The notes beneath the pieces are model-generated. The model was not told where the DNA came from. It saw only the letters and a list, made by a program, of their open reading frames with translations, and did not search any database. DNA of 64,000 nucleotides from Salegentibacter sp. (GTDB lineage Bacteria; Bacteroidota; Bacteroidia; Flavobacteriales; Flavobacteriaceae), in NCBI GenBank assembly GCA_017795085.1, contig CP051246.1:4670808-4734807 (forward strand), written 5' to 3'. The position numbers were made by a program, and so were the translations under genes. Positions 53,062 to 61,226 of the stretch are shown one piece after another (within the stretch, counting starts at the first letter, position 1; every line of letters begins with the position of its first letter).

Positions 53062-53077
53062 TATGATTTTAATCATA
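53062..53077. promoter_or_regulatory. FNR-like palindrome TGAT-TTTA-ATCA before the haemoglobin operon
   Basis: The core TGATTTTAATCA at 53064-53075 is a perfect dyad, extended by TA/TA on both sides. It differs from the FNR box TTGAT-N4-ATCAA only at the outermost bases and ends 56 bp before the start codon at 53131. Confidence 0.5.
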
Positions 53078-53130
53078 AAAGTTTCAGGGTTTTCAGGCTA
53101 ATTTTATCATAGAATTTAAAACCTGAAGAT

Positions 53131-53412
53131 ATGAGACTTTATAAGAATCTTTTAGCCGATTTTGAAGAAATGACTATGGGATATTCCGCGATTGGAATTA
53201 TCGCATCCAGCTGTTTGGGATCTATTGCCGCTATGTTTATCTTGATGAATGGCCACAGCCTGGTAAATATGATCCAACTGTTTGTGGTGGTAATTGCCTG
53301 TATGGGCTTCAATACTACTATTTTAGCGCAATTAAAATCAAAAATTATTTTTAATTCCCTCTTGCTAAGTTTACTAATTTCCCTAATTTTTATTGTGATA
53401 AATCTATTTTAA
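53131..53412 (+). CDS. Small membrane protein, 93 aa, coupled to truncated haemoglobin
   Basis: I do not recognise the family. The sequence shows three hydrophobic segments: GYSAIGIIASSCLGSIAAMF (~18-38), an ~50-70 segment with VVVIACMGFN, and a C-terminal SLLLSLLISLIFIVINLF. The first ~15 residues are charged and probably cytoplasmic. The stop codon overlaps the haemoglobin start (TAATG), so both proteins are made together, and the FNR-like palindrome upstream would control both. A role in respiration or nitric-oxide/oxygen response is inferred from context only. Confidence 0.72.
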   Translation: MRLYKNLLADFEEMTMGYSAIGIIASSCLGSIAAMFILMNGHSLVNMIQLFVVVIACMGFNTTILAQLKSKIIFNSLLLSLLISLIFIVINLF

Positions 53413-53801
53413 TGAAAGAGGATATAAAAACCCGGGAAGATGTTTATCGCCTTGTTTCCGGGTTCTATAAAAAAGTGAGAAAAAACCCTGAAATTGGTCA
53501 TTTTTTCAATAAAAGCATAACCGACTGGGATGCACACCTGGAAAAACTCACCGACTTTTGGGAAAGCAGTTTGTTTTTTAAGGCAAAATACTTAGGAAAT
53601 CCGCAAACTGCCCACGTGAAAGTTGATCGTGAAAATGAAAATAGCATTGGAGCTGAACATTTTGGCGTTTGGCTGAATCTATGGTTTGAAACCATAGATG
53701 AACTTTTTAAAGGTGAAGTAGCTTACCGCGCAAAAAACAATGCGAGAAAAATGTCTTCTCACCTACATCTGAAGATTTTTAAGGCAAGGGAAAGTCAATA
53801 A
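53412..53801 (+). CDS. Group III truncated haemoglobin
   Basis: A 129-residue 2-on-2 globin. Recognisable parts: the N-terminal helix (EDVYRLVSGFYKKVRKNPEIGHFF), the HLEKLTDFWESSLFF segment, and AEHFGVWLNLWFETIDELF with the probable proximal haem ligand His83, the group III HF-x-x-W pattern. Group III globins of Campylobacter and others bind oxygen or nitric oxide and protect against nitrosative stress, though precise roles vary. It is translationally coupled to the small membrane protein and followed by a strong hairpin terminator. Confidence 0.9.
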   Translation: MKEDIKTREDVYRLVSGFYKKVRKNPEIGHFFNKSITDWDAHLEKLTDFWESSLFFKAKYLGNPQTAHVKVDRENENSIGAEHFGVWLNLWFETIDELFKGEVAYRAKNNARKMSSHLHLKIFKARESQ

Positions 53802-53840
53802 AAAAGAGGCTGTTGACAAATATTGTCAATAGCCTCTTTC
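53801..53840. terminator. Terminator after the haemoglobin gene
   Basis: AAAGAGGCTGTTGACA pairs with TGTCAATAGCCTCTTT almost fully around a five-base loop. The A run on one side and T run on the other allow use in both directions, but a repeat of 45 bp separates it from the convergent carbonic anhydrase gene. Confidence 0.85.
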
Positions 53841-53887
53841 ACGTTCTAATAAAAGCTTTCAGTTCCCCTTTGGGGGCTAGGGGGCTT

Positions 53888-54454
53888 TTATAAAAAATCC
53901 ACCTCTCCGGAGTCAAGATTGTAATAAGCTGGAACAATTTTCACTTTTCCGTTTTCGGCCGCTTCTTTAATAATAGTAGAGCGGGTTTTAAGCTCTTCAG
54001 CTGTAAGCTCTGCATTCTTTTTTACCACGTCGTTCACTCCGGCATTTTTATCTGAAGCTGCAATTGCAGGAGCAATATGAGATACCAGGTGATTAAGGTT
54101 ATAGCCGTTATCACCCCCCTGCATAGCCGCGGTTACTGCACCACAACTTTCGTGGCCCATTACTACAATAATTTCGGTATTTAAGTGTGCTACAGCATAT
54201 TCCATACTTGCGATTGATGAACTATTGGCAATATTTCCGGCAACACGCACGGTAAATAGTTCGCCCAGGCCAGTGTCAAAAGCCAATTCGGGTACTACAC
54301 GACTATCGGCACAACTTAAAATGATAGCATAAGGTGACTGCCCGCCGGTAAGTTCCTGGCGACGCGAGCTATCCTGTAATTTTCCGTCTTTTTTATCGGC
54401 AGTAAAGCGCTTGTTTCCTTGTTTTAATCGGTTTAAAACTTCTTCTTTAGTCAT
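53888..54454 (-). CDS. Beta-class carbonic anhydrase
   Basis: Interconverts CO2 and bicarbonate. Zinc ligands and active site read directly: Cys48, Asp50 and Arg52 in SCADSRVVPE, and His101 with Cys104 in GHESCGAV, the C-D-R/H-x2-C pattern of the beta class. At 188 residues it is a short bacterial form with no signal peptide, so it is cytoplasmic. It might supply bicarbonate for carboxylations, and could go with the CoA-metabolism gene nearby, but that link is weak. Single gene, with no FNR-like site found upstream. Confidence 0.93.
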   Translation of the reverse strand: MTKEEVLNRLKQGNKRFTADKKDGKLQDSSRRQELTGGQSPYAIILSCADSRVVPELAFDTGLGELFTVRVAGNIANSSSIASMEYAVAHLNTEIIVVMGHESCGAVTAAMQGGDNGYNLNHLVSHIAPAIAASDKNAGVNDVVKKNAELTAEELKTRSTIIKEAAENGKVKIVPAYYNLDSGEVDFL

Positions 54455-54620
54455 AATTTAAATCTTTTTAAACTGTCGTTTATAGTAAAATTGAAAAGCA
54501 AAACCCAGAGGCTTTGCTTAAGCTATAAACATAACTATTTTGCTTAGATATTGCAAGATTTTCAGAAAATACAGTTCAATTTTAGTAATTTGAAATTGAA
54601 CTTTAACCAAAATTCACAAA

Positions 54621-55379
54621 TTAATCGTGTAGGATAAGTACTGGCATCTTTTGTCGTAGATGAGTTTCTTCAGCAGGGCGAAGTAAAAATGTTTCTGAAA
54701 TTTTTAAATGGCGTGCCTTTAGCATAATTAAACTGGCAGATTTATTGGCTTTTTTCCAAAAATACAGTACAAATTCAGGAGAATCTTCGATCTTCTTGAA
54801 ATCGGTTTTGAAACCACTCAGGATTTTGGTGAAAGTATTTTGGTGATCGGTTTTTTCTTCAACATTTTGACCACAATTATAAGTCCAGATGCTAAAATTT
54901 GTCCTGGAATGTACCGGTAGCTTTTTGAGCAGGTTTAAACTGGATTTTGGTATCGGTATGCGTGCGTCGACAGGAAAATAAACGGAATCCCAGGATTTGA
55001 AATCAAAATTCTTGGGTACCATAAGTACCGGACATTTCACTTTTTTAATAACATTGTATGAGTTTTCTCCGAGTCCTTGTAAATCGGAAAAATTCTTTGC
55101 TGAAACTCCCATAACAATCAAGTCAATTCTTTTTTCTTCTACTGTTTTTCGGATAGCGTTTATAAGGTTGTCAGTACTGCGTATGGCGTGAAAATTATGC
55201 CCCTTAGCTTTAGGGTTTTGAATGGTTTTTTGAGTGAAATCAATTAATTTTTGATCTTTTGAATTTCCTATATGCAACAAATAAAAATTAGACTTTTCTA
55301 TTGAAAGATGTAATGCGTAATTAGCTGCCGAGTATGCTGCTTCAGAAAAATCGGTTAAAATTACGATATTCAGGCTCAT
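54621..55379 (-). CDS. Universal stress protein family protein
   Basis: A 252-residue cytoplasmic protein whose first ~145 residues form one UspA domain: NIVILTDFSEAAYSAANYALHL at the start, DLIVMGVSAKN, and the ATP-binding pattern GLGENSYNVIKKVKCPVLMVPK (G-x2-G-x-(S/N)). The C-terminal ~105 residues look like a degenerate second domain with no clear nucleotide motif. In Bacteroidota such proteins are often induced by low oxygen or starvation. The gene is divergent to nothing and lies downstream of the kinase-regulator pair; an FNR-like palindrome 54 bp before its start suggests the adjacent Crp/Fnr-type regulator controls it. Confidence 0.85.
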   Translation of the reverse strand: MSLNIVILTDFSEAAYSAANYALHLSIEKSNFYLLHIGNSKDQKLIDFTQKTIQNPKAKGHNFHAIRSTDNLINAIRKTVEEKRIDLIVMGVSAKNFSDLQGLGENSYNVIKKVKCPVLMVPKNFDFKSWDSVYFPVDARIPIPKSSLNLLKKLPVHSRTNFSIWTYNCGQNVEEKTDHQNTFTKILSGFKTDFKKIEDSPEFVLYFWKKANKSASLIMLKARHLKISETFLLRPAEETHLRQKMPVLILHD

Positions 55380-55432
55380 AGTTTTTATTCCTAATTTGGG
55401 GTGAAACTACGGGCATTGGACTTGATAAAATA

Positions 55433-55444
55433 TGATGGGAATCA
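55433..55444. promoter_or_regulatory. FNR-like palindrome TGAT-GGGA-ATCA before the universal stress protein gene
   Basis: TGATGGGAATCA has a perfect TGAT/ATCA dyad. It begins 54 bp before the start codon (55379, minus strand), close to the 56 bp spacing seen at two other genes in this block. Confidence 0.45.
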
Positions 55445-55493
55445 GGTTAAGGGGAGTTTTTTCGGGAAAAGAATCAAGACAGTTCAGTTCTTT

Positions 55494-55527
55494 AAACCTT
55501 CCAGGTTTTTAATTTCTGGAAGGTTTT
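55494..55527 (-). terminator. Hairpin after the response regulator gene
   Basis: AAACCTTCCAG and CTGGAAGGTTT arms, 11 bp perfect, 11 bp from the regulator stop codon. On the minus strand the tail is T-poor, so its terminator function is not certain. Confidence 0.5.
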
Positions 55528-55537
55528 CACGCAATGT

Positions 55538-56590
55538 TTACCCAATTTGCTCTAGCTTATCAGCATTGAGCAATTTTACATTTCTGCCTTCAATTTCAAT
55601 AAGGCCTTCTTTTTTAAAATCTGAAAGGGTTCTGATTAGCGTTTCTGAGGCAACTCCCGCAACACCGGCTAAATCGGCGCGGGAAATCCTGATACTCTGC
55701 AACGGGTTTTTCTTCAATTCACGGGCAAATTTCAGGATGGTTCGCGCTACTTTTTTTCGCACCGAAGAATAGGCAATTTCCATTAACTGATCTTTTACGC
55801 CAAATAAATTGTCGCTCATGACTTCCAGTAATTCCAGGCTAATCCGACTGTTTTGTTGTAAAACTTTCCGTAATTCTTCTCGAGAAACCGAATACAAAAC
55901 CGAATCTTCCAAAGCCGTGGCAAATTCGCGATAAGCCGAGGTTTTATTAAAACTTAAATTTCCGAAGAAATCCTCTTCCTTATAAAGTTGCGTAATAATT
56001 TCTTTACCGCGTTCATCAAACTTGTGCGCTTTTACCACGCCGCGTTCTACCAAATAGAAATTTACCGAAGTTTTACCTTCTTCATAAATGTTTTCCCCCG
56101 CTTTAAAACTAAGGTGTTGCCCGTTTTTCATCATTTCCCGAAATGCCGAGAGATTGGGTAGGTTGTTCTCTTTTTCTTCAGTTGCCGACACCTGTTTTTT
56201 TAAAATTTCAACTTTGGCTAGCCTACTTTCAATGGCACTTAACAAGTCTTCTTCTTCAAAGGGCTTGGTAAGATAATCGTCAGCGCCAAGGTCCATCCCA
56301 CGACGAACATCCTTATGTTCGGTTTTAGCGGAAAGGAAAATAAAAGGAATCGTGCTGGTTTTTGGATTTTTAGCCAGGCCTTGCAGCACATCGTACCCAT
56401 CTAATTCAGGCATCATAATATCACAAATAATGATATCGGGAATTTCAGTTTGTGCTTTTTCAAGTCCCTTCTTTCCGTCTGGAGCGGTTACTACCTCATA
56501 GTCGGAAAGTTCCAGTAATTCTGCGGTGTTTTCCCGTACCGTTACATCGTCTTCTATTAATAGTATTTTTGTAGTTTGGTTGGTTGACAT
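55538..56590 (-). CDS. Response regulator: REC + cNMP-binding + Crp/Fnr-type DNA-binding domain
   Basis: A 350-residue fusion regulator. Residues ~8-120 are a receiver domain with the acidic pocket LIEDD, phospho-acceptor Asp57 (IICDIMMPELDG), FLSAKT and LTKPF lysine. Residues ~155-270 are a cyclic-nucleotide-binding-like domain (FKAGENIYEEGKTSVNFYLVERGVVK), and ~275-345 is a Crp-type winged helix with recognition helix ASETLIRTLSDFKKEGLI. The E-x3-R pattern in that helix is the one Crp and FNR use to read the GA part of their sites, which fits the TGAT boxes nearby. No FNR cluster cysteines are evident. It is 19 bp downstream of its kinase and so controlled by phosphorylation, perhaps also by a ligand. 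Confidence 0.9.
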   Translation of the reverse strand: MSTNQTTKILLIEDDVTVRENTAELLELSDYEVVTAPDGKKGLEKAQTEIPDIIICDIMMPELDGYDVLQGLAKNPKTSTIPFIFLSAKTEHKDVRRGMDLGADDYLTKPFEEEDLLSAIESRLAKVEILKKQVSATEEKENNLPNLSAFREMMKNGQHLSFKAGENIYEEGKTSVNFYLVERGVVKAHKFDERGKEIITQLYKEEDFFGNLSFNKTSAYREFATALEDSVLYSVSREELRKVLQQNSRISLELLEVMSDNLFGVKDQLMEIAYSSVRKKVARTILKFARELKKNPLQSIRISRADLAGVAGVASETLIRTLSDFKKEGLIEIEGRNVKLLNADKLEQIG

Positions 56591-56609
56591 TGTACTTTGT
56601 GAATTTTAT

Positions 56610-57851
56610 TCAAGTTTCCTTTTTGCCTTTATAGGGCAATTCCACAGTAAAAATTGAGCCCTTGTTTTCTTCACTTTTAAAATAAAGTTTCCCACCCATA
56701 TTTTCAAGGTGGACTTTCGCGATATTCAGCCCGATTCCTGTACCCTGGTTTAAAAGTGCGTTTTCAGCCCTGAAATAGCGTTCAAAAATATGTTTCTGGT
56801 CTTTTTGCGGAATTCCGATTCCTTCATCTTCAACTTCAAAAATCACTTTTTCAGTTTCCGGTTTTACCCTGAATTTGATCAGGGAATCTTCAGGCGAATA
56901 TTTGATGGCATTGCCCATTAAGTTAGACAAAATAAGCTCCACAATTTTTTCATCCTGATGCAGCATAATGTCTTTCAAATCCCGTGGATAATCAATTTCC
57001 TGCCCGTATTTTAAAGTCACGTTGGCATTGTATATCACATCGTTAATAAGCTTATTTAAGCTAAATTCACTGTATTTATAATTTACATTGCCTGATTCCA
57101 GACGTTCCAACGAAAGAAAATCATTTAAAATATTGTTGAGGTAGTGTACTTTGTTTTTTATGGTACGCAGGTGTTTTTCTCGTTTTTCCTGCTGTTCGGT
57201 TTTGGTGTATTTTTCAGCTAATGTAGCCGAACTCAAAATCCCGCTCAGTGGCGTTTTAAATTCGTGTGACACCAGCGAAAGAAATTTGGTTTTTAATTCG
57301 TTAAGTTCCTTCTCCTGCTTTAAGGATAGTTTCAAACGCTTTTCAGCCTTTTTTCTTTTAGAAATTTCTTTTTCGAGGTCCTGTACGGTATCACTAAGTT
57401 CCCGGGTGCGAATTTTAATTTTGTCTTCGAGATCGGCATTGAGCTCCCGAATTCGCCGCTGGTTTTCTTTTCGTACAGTAATATCTACAACCAAAGACAT
57501 CACGAAGCGTTCCCCGTCAACTTCAAACGGGTTTAACCCGGCTTCAACAGGAAATTCACTGCCGTCTTTTTTTACTCCATATAGGTCGCGCCCGTGTCCC
57601 ATTTGCCGTTTTTCACTGTGTTTTAAAAAACGCTTAAAGTGTTGTGAATGATCGGCTTTATAATTTATAGGGATTAAAATATTAAGATGTTCTCCCAGCA
57701 GTTCTTCTTTTTCATAACCAAACATTTGTAAGGCCGTCTTGTTGGCTGTAACAATTTTTTGTTCGCTGTTTACCACAATAACTCCTTCTGAAGCTGCTTC
57801 AAAAAGGGTGTGGAAGATTTCTTGGTGTTGCTGAAAAAATGCTTCTGCCAA
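56610..57851 (-). CDS. Cytosolic PAS-domain sensor histidine kinase
   Basis: A 413-residue kinase with no membrane segment. A PAS domain spans ~8-128 (EGVIVVNSEQKIVTANKTAL, MFGYEKEELLGEHLNILIP, DITVRKENQRRIREL), then a coiled coil at ~128-190, a HisKA domain with phosphoryl-acceptor His196 in LVSHEFKTPLSG, and an ATPase domain with NLMGNAIKYS, DEGIGIPQ and GTGIGLNIAKVHLENMGG. The PAS pattern with GRDLYGVKKDGSEFPVE recalls FixL-type PAS, which can bind haem; no haem ligand could be assigned with confidence. Likely senses a redox or small-molecule signal inside the cell and phosphorylates the regulator encoded 19 bp downstream. Confidence 0.9.
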   Translation of the reverse strand: MAEAFFQQHQEIFHTLFEAASEGVIVVNSEQKIVTANKTALQMFGYEKEELLGEHLNILIPINYKADHSQHFKRFLKHSEKRQMGHGRDLYGVKKDGSEFPVEAGLNPFEVDGERFVMSLVVDITVRKENQRRIRELNADLEDKIKIRTRELSDTVQDLEKEISKRKKAEKRLKLSLKQEKELNELKTKFLSLVSHEFKTPLSGILSSATLAEKYTKTEQQEKREKHLRTIKNKVHYLNNILNDFLSLERLESGNVNYKYSEFSLNKLINDVIYNANVTLKYGQEIDYPRDLKDIMLHQDEKIVELILSNLMGNAIKYSPEDSLIKFRVKPETEKVIFEVEDEGIGIPQKDQKHIFERYFRAENALLNQGTGIGLNIAKVHLENMGGKLYFKSEENKGSIFTVELPYKGKKET

Positions 57852-58060
57852 AATTTAATATTATTTTGATTGTTCTCACTTCTGGCTCTTACCACTATAA
57901 ATTCTATGCCGGGACCAGAAGTAATTTTCGAGGTATAAATTTACAAAGCTGTTGTTGTATTTCTTTAAAATTGATAGATTAATTTTTTTAAGGGGAATAA
58001 ATTAATATCTTTTCAGCTAAATTTTATAAAAACATTTTTTTGATCCTAAAATTATTCCGA

Positions 58061-59449
58061 ATGAATCTAAAAATTAATGATACTGTTCGAAAATCTAGTT
58101 TCGTACTTTTAGTAGGTCTTTTATCAGCTTGCGGGCAAAATAAAAATGATGATACGCCCTGGCGGGATATCACTCCTAAAGAAGATCTTGAAGGCTGGGA
58201 AGTAAAAGGTGGTAAAGCCGAATATCGGGTGGAAGATAACACCGTAATTGGTAAAACTGTACATAATACGCCCAATACCTTTTTAACTACTGAAGAAGAT
58301 TACGAGGATTTTATCTTAGAGCTGGAATTTAAAGTACACCCAAGTATGAATTCAGGAATACAAATTCGCAGTAATAGTCTCGATGGGTATATGGATGGCC
58401 GTGTACACGGCTATCAGGTAGAAATTGACCCAAGCGACCGTGCTTGGAGTGGGGGCATATATGATGAAGCTCGTCGCGGTTGGTTGGTAGACCTGGAAGA
58501 ACTGACCGAAGCGCGACAGGCTTTTAAGCAAAATGAATGGAATACTTATCGCATTGAAGCCATAGGAGATACTATAAAAACCTGGATAAACGCTGTGCCG
58601 GCAGCGCATTTGATAGATGAGATGACCGGGAAAGGTTTTATTGCCCTACAGGTACACAGTATTGGCGGTGGTGCTGAAGAGGGCACTGAAATTAGCTGGA
58701 GAAATATTAAAATTTTGACCGAAGATTTAGAAGAATATTCAAAGGAAAGTCCGCTAGAGCCTGTAACTACCAAAAACCAACTAACCAAATCAGAAGTTGA
58801 TGCCGGCTGGCAAATGCTATGGGACGGAAAGTCTACCGAAGGCTGGCGTGGTGCTAAACTCGATGAATTTCCAAAACAGGGCTGGGAAATTGAAAACGGA
58901 GTACTTACCGTGTTGGCCAGTGGCGGTGAAGAATCGGCTGCGGGTGGCGATATTGTAACCAAAAAACGCTACGGCGACTTTGAGTTAAAACTTGATTTTA
59001 GAATAACTGAAGGAGCCAATAGCGGAATCAAATATTTTGTAGATACCGGTCTCAATAAAGGTGAAGGTTCGGCTATTGGATTGGAATATCAAATTTTGGA
59101 TGATGAGCGCCATCCCGATGCAAAAAAAGGAAATCATAAAGGCAGTCGTACTTTGGCTTCGTTGTACGATTTAATCCAGGCTGATACTGATAAACCGGTT
59201 AATCCCATTGGGGAATGGAATACCGCCCGTATTGTTTGCGAAGGCAAGCGTGTAGAGCATTGGCTTAATGGTAAGAAAGTATTGGAATACAAACGAAAAA
59301 CCAAAGATTTCAGGAAACTAATACAAGAAAGTAAATACAAAGACTGGCCAAATTTCGGTGAATTAGAAGAAGGTCATCTTTTGTTGCAGGACCATGGCAA
59401 TCGTGTAAGCTTTAAAAACATCAAAATAAAAACCCCTGAAAATGAGTAG
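58061..59449 (+). CDS. Tandem DUF1080 (3-keto-disaccharide hydrolase-like) lipoprotein
   Basis: The product carries two DUF1080 (LamG-like jelly roll) domains: the first at ~35-220 (PWRDITPKEDLEGWEVKGG, FEFKVHPSMNSGIQIRSN-type region) and the second at ~245-460 (WQMLWDGKSTEGWRGAK, LKLDFRITEGANSGIKYFV). This family includes enzymes that cut 3-keto-glycosides. The open frame begins at 58040 but the ATG at 58061 gives a lipoprotein signal with Cys25 (LLSACG). At 463 residues it is twice the single-domain size. The 3' end overlaps the Gfo/Idh/MocA gene by 8 bp; an oxidase to make the 3-keto sugar and a hydrolase to use it would be made together. Confidence 0.85.
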   Translation: MNLKINDTVRKSSFVLLVGLLSACGQNKNDDTPWRDITPKEDLEGWEVKGGKAEYRVEDNTVIGKTVHNTPNTFLTTEEDYEDFILELEFKVHPSMNSGIQIRSNSLDGYMDGRVHGYQVEIDPSDRAWSGGIYDEARRGWLVDLEELTEARQAFKQNEWNTYRIEAIGDTIKTWINAVPAAHLIDEMTGKGFIALQVHSIGGGAEEGTEISWRNIKILTEDLEEYSKESPLEPVTTKNQLTKSEVDAGWQMLWDGKSTEGWRGAKLDEFPKQGWEIENGVLTVLASGGEESAAGGDIVTKKRYGDFELKLDFRITEGANSGIKYFVDTGLNKGEGSAIGLEYQILDDERHPDAKKGNHKGSRTLASLYDLIQADTDKPVNPIGEWNTARIVCEGKRVEHWLNGKKVLEYKRKTKDFRKLIQESKYKDWPNFGELEEGHLLLQDHGNRVSFKNIKIKTPENE

Positions 59450-60782
59450 TAGAAGAGATTTTATAAAAAAAACAGGTTTGGCCGGAACAGGAATAGCTCT
59501 TAGCAGTTCGGCGATGGGCATGCCAGCCAGTATTTACAGGAATATCATTGGTTCCAACGATAGAATAAATATAGCCATTGCCGGTTTAGGAAGAAGGCTG
59601 GGCGCATATTTCCAGCCAATCGCCACGGAGTCTTCGAACGTAAAACTACTCTATTTATGTGATGTAATGAAAAGTCAACGGGAAAAGGCCCTGGAGCGCT
59701 TTTCAGAACATATTGATTATAAACCGAAACTGGAAAACGATTTTCGAAAGGTTCTGGAAGATAAAGAAGTGGATTTACTCATTAATGCTACGCCCGATCA
59801 CTGGCATACACCGGGATCTATTATGGCTTTACAGGCTGGGAAACATGTATATGTGGAAAAACCCTCCAGCCATAATATGGAAGAAAACGAACTTCTGGTA
59901 GCAGCCCAAAAGAAATATGGGAAACTGGTACAGATGGGGAACCAGCAGCGTTCTTCGGCTCATACCATTGAAATAATTAAAGATATTCACGAAGGGAAAA
60001 TAGGAACGCCATACAAAGCTGTGGCTTTTTATAGCAATGCCCGTGGAGAAACCCCTGTGCAGAAAAAAGCAGTTGTACCTGAAGGCCTGGACTGGGATTT
60101 ATGGCAGGGGCCGGCCCCAAGGCGGGAGTATACCTCCGAAACCTGGGATTACAACTGGCATTGGTACGGATGGAATTACGGTACAGCTGAAACCGGGAAT
60201 AATGCTACCCATGAGTTTGATATTGCCCGCTGGGCTTTACAGGTAGACTACCCGAGAAGGGTGGAAGTAGAAGCTGCCAAACGTCATTTTCTTGATGATG
60301 GCTGGGAAATGTACGATACGATGGAAGCCACTTTTAGATATGCTGATGATAAAATTATTCAGTGGGACGGGAAAAGTCGCAATGGCTATGACACCTATGG
60401 AGGTGGTCGTGGCACCATAATTTACGGTAGTGAAGGTAGTGTTTTTGTAGACCGTCAACGTTATAAACTCACCAACCGTAAAGGTGAGGTGCTTAAAGAA
60501 TTCGATTCGAAAAGTGATGAGGCCGGTACGGCTCTTGGGGGAGGGGGCGATATGTCAACAGCACATATGGTGAATTTCTTTGAAGGGATAAGAGGTAAAG
60601 TTGATTTAAAAGCTCCTATTGCCGATGCCAATATCAGTATGGCTTTGGTGCACTATTCCAACATTGCCTACCGTATAGACAAAGGTTTTGATATTGACGA
60701 AAAAACAGGCCGTATGTTTGACCGTGATGCGATGGAACTTTGGAAGCGCGAATATGAGCCGGGCTGGGAACTTAAGTTATAA
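59442..60782 (+). CDS. Tat-exported Gfo/Idh/MocA-family oxidoreductase
   Basis: A 446-residue NAD(P)-dependent sugar or polyol dehydrogenase-like protein. The N-terminus has a twin-arginine signal (SRRDFIKKTGLAGTGIAL), so it is exported folded with its cofactor. The Rossmann part follows with INIAIAGLGRR at ~40-50, DLLINATPDHWH, and the family's catalytic Lys in GKHVYVEKPSSHN. The C-terminal domain includes HEFDIARWALQVDYPRRVEVEAAK. The start codon overlaps the DUF1080 gene end by 8 bp, giving a likely periplasmic sugar-oxidation and glycoside-cleavage pair. A terminator follows. Confidence 0.9.
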   Translation: MSSRRDFIKKTGLAGTGIALSSSAMGMPASIYRNIIGSNDRINIAIAGLGRRLGAYFQPIATESSNVKLLYLCDVMKSQREKALERFSEHIDYKPKLENDFRKVLEDKEVDLLINATPDHWHTPGSIMALQAGKHVYVEKPSSHNMEENELLVAAQKKYGKLVQMGNQQRSSAHTIEIIKDIHEGKIGTPYKAVAFYSNARGETPVQKKAVVPEGLDWDLWQGPAPRREYTSETWDYNWHWYGWNYGTAETGNNATHEFDIARWALQVDYPRRVEVEAAKRHFLDDGWEMYDTMEATFRYADDKIIQWDGKSRNGYDTYGGGRGTIIYGSEGSVFVDRQRYKLTNRKGEVLKEFDSKSDEAGTALGGGGDMSTAHMVNFFEGIRGKVDLKAPIADANISMALVHYSNIAYRIDKGFDIDEKTGRMFDRDAMELWKREYEPGWELKL

Positions 60783-60811
60783 TTTAAATGTTTCTTCCCG
60801 CCAGTGGATTT

Positions 60812-60840
60812 AAAAAAGCCGCCAATTGAGCGGCTTTTTC
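60812..60840. terminator. Terminator after the Gfo/Idh/MocA gene
   Basis: AAAAAGCCGC and GCGGCTTTTT arms with a short AATTGA-type loop, followed by TTTTTC. Symmetric enough to work in both directions. Confidence 0.8.
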
Positions 60841-61226
60841 TACAATAACTATATCTCCTTTTTTGATTTTAAATAAGATTATATGATTGTCCGTTTGAAT
60901 ACCTAAGTTTATTTTTGTCATCTTGCGCAGTCGAAAGGTTAAACAAAAACGTCTCGACTGCGCTCGACGTGACAATCTTAGTTTAAATTTGTTTTTTTAG
61001 GTGCTTTACCAAACAAGCATATTTACCAGTATTTAATCTAGTAGCGTATATTCCTTAAAGCTATTGAAACAAAAGTTTAAATATAGGATTAGAATACTTA
61101 GATTAATTCCGTAATTTTTACATTAATTTTAATTCCCGATTAAACCAATAGGACATATCGTAGTCTTAAGAGTATAAGAAGATTCCGAAAATCTTTATTT
61201 ATACTAACACCTATGATTTATATTCA
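60841..61226. other. 386 bp intergenic region before the outer-membrane protein gene
   Basis: No gene is supported. It contains a GCGCAGTCGA/TCGACTGCGC inverted repeat at 60925-60963, flanked by GTCAT and GTGAC, typical of dispersed intergenic repeats, and then an A+T-rich stretch. No convincing promoter was found. Confidence 0.5.
60925..60963. repeat. GCGCAGTCGA...TCGACTGCGC inverted repeat
   Basis: Ten-base perfect arms separated by 19 bases. Similar CGCAGTCGA palindromes are common dispersed repeats in flavobacterial genomes. Confidence 0.6.

Noticed and set aside
55401..55772. A 123-codon open frame on plus, opposite the response regulator.
   Set aside because: Most of it is antisense to a well-supported gene and the remainder covers the stress-gene promoter region.
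57151..57651. A 166-codon open frame on plus, opposite the histidine kinase.
   Set aside because: Ser/Phe/Arg-rich shadow of the coiled-coil and HisKA coding sequence; no family features.
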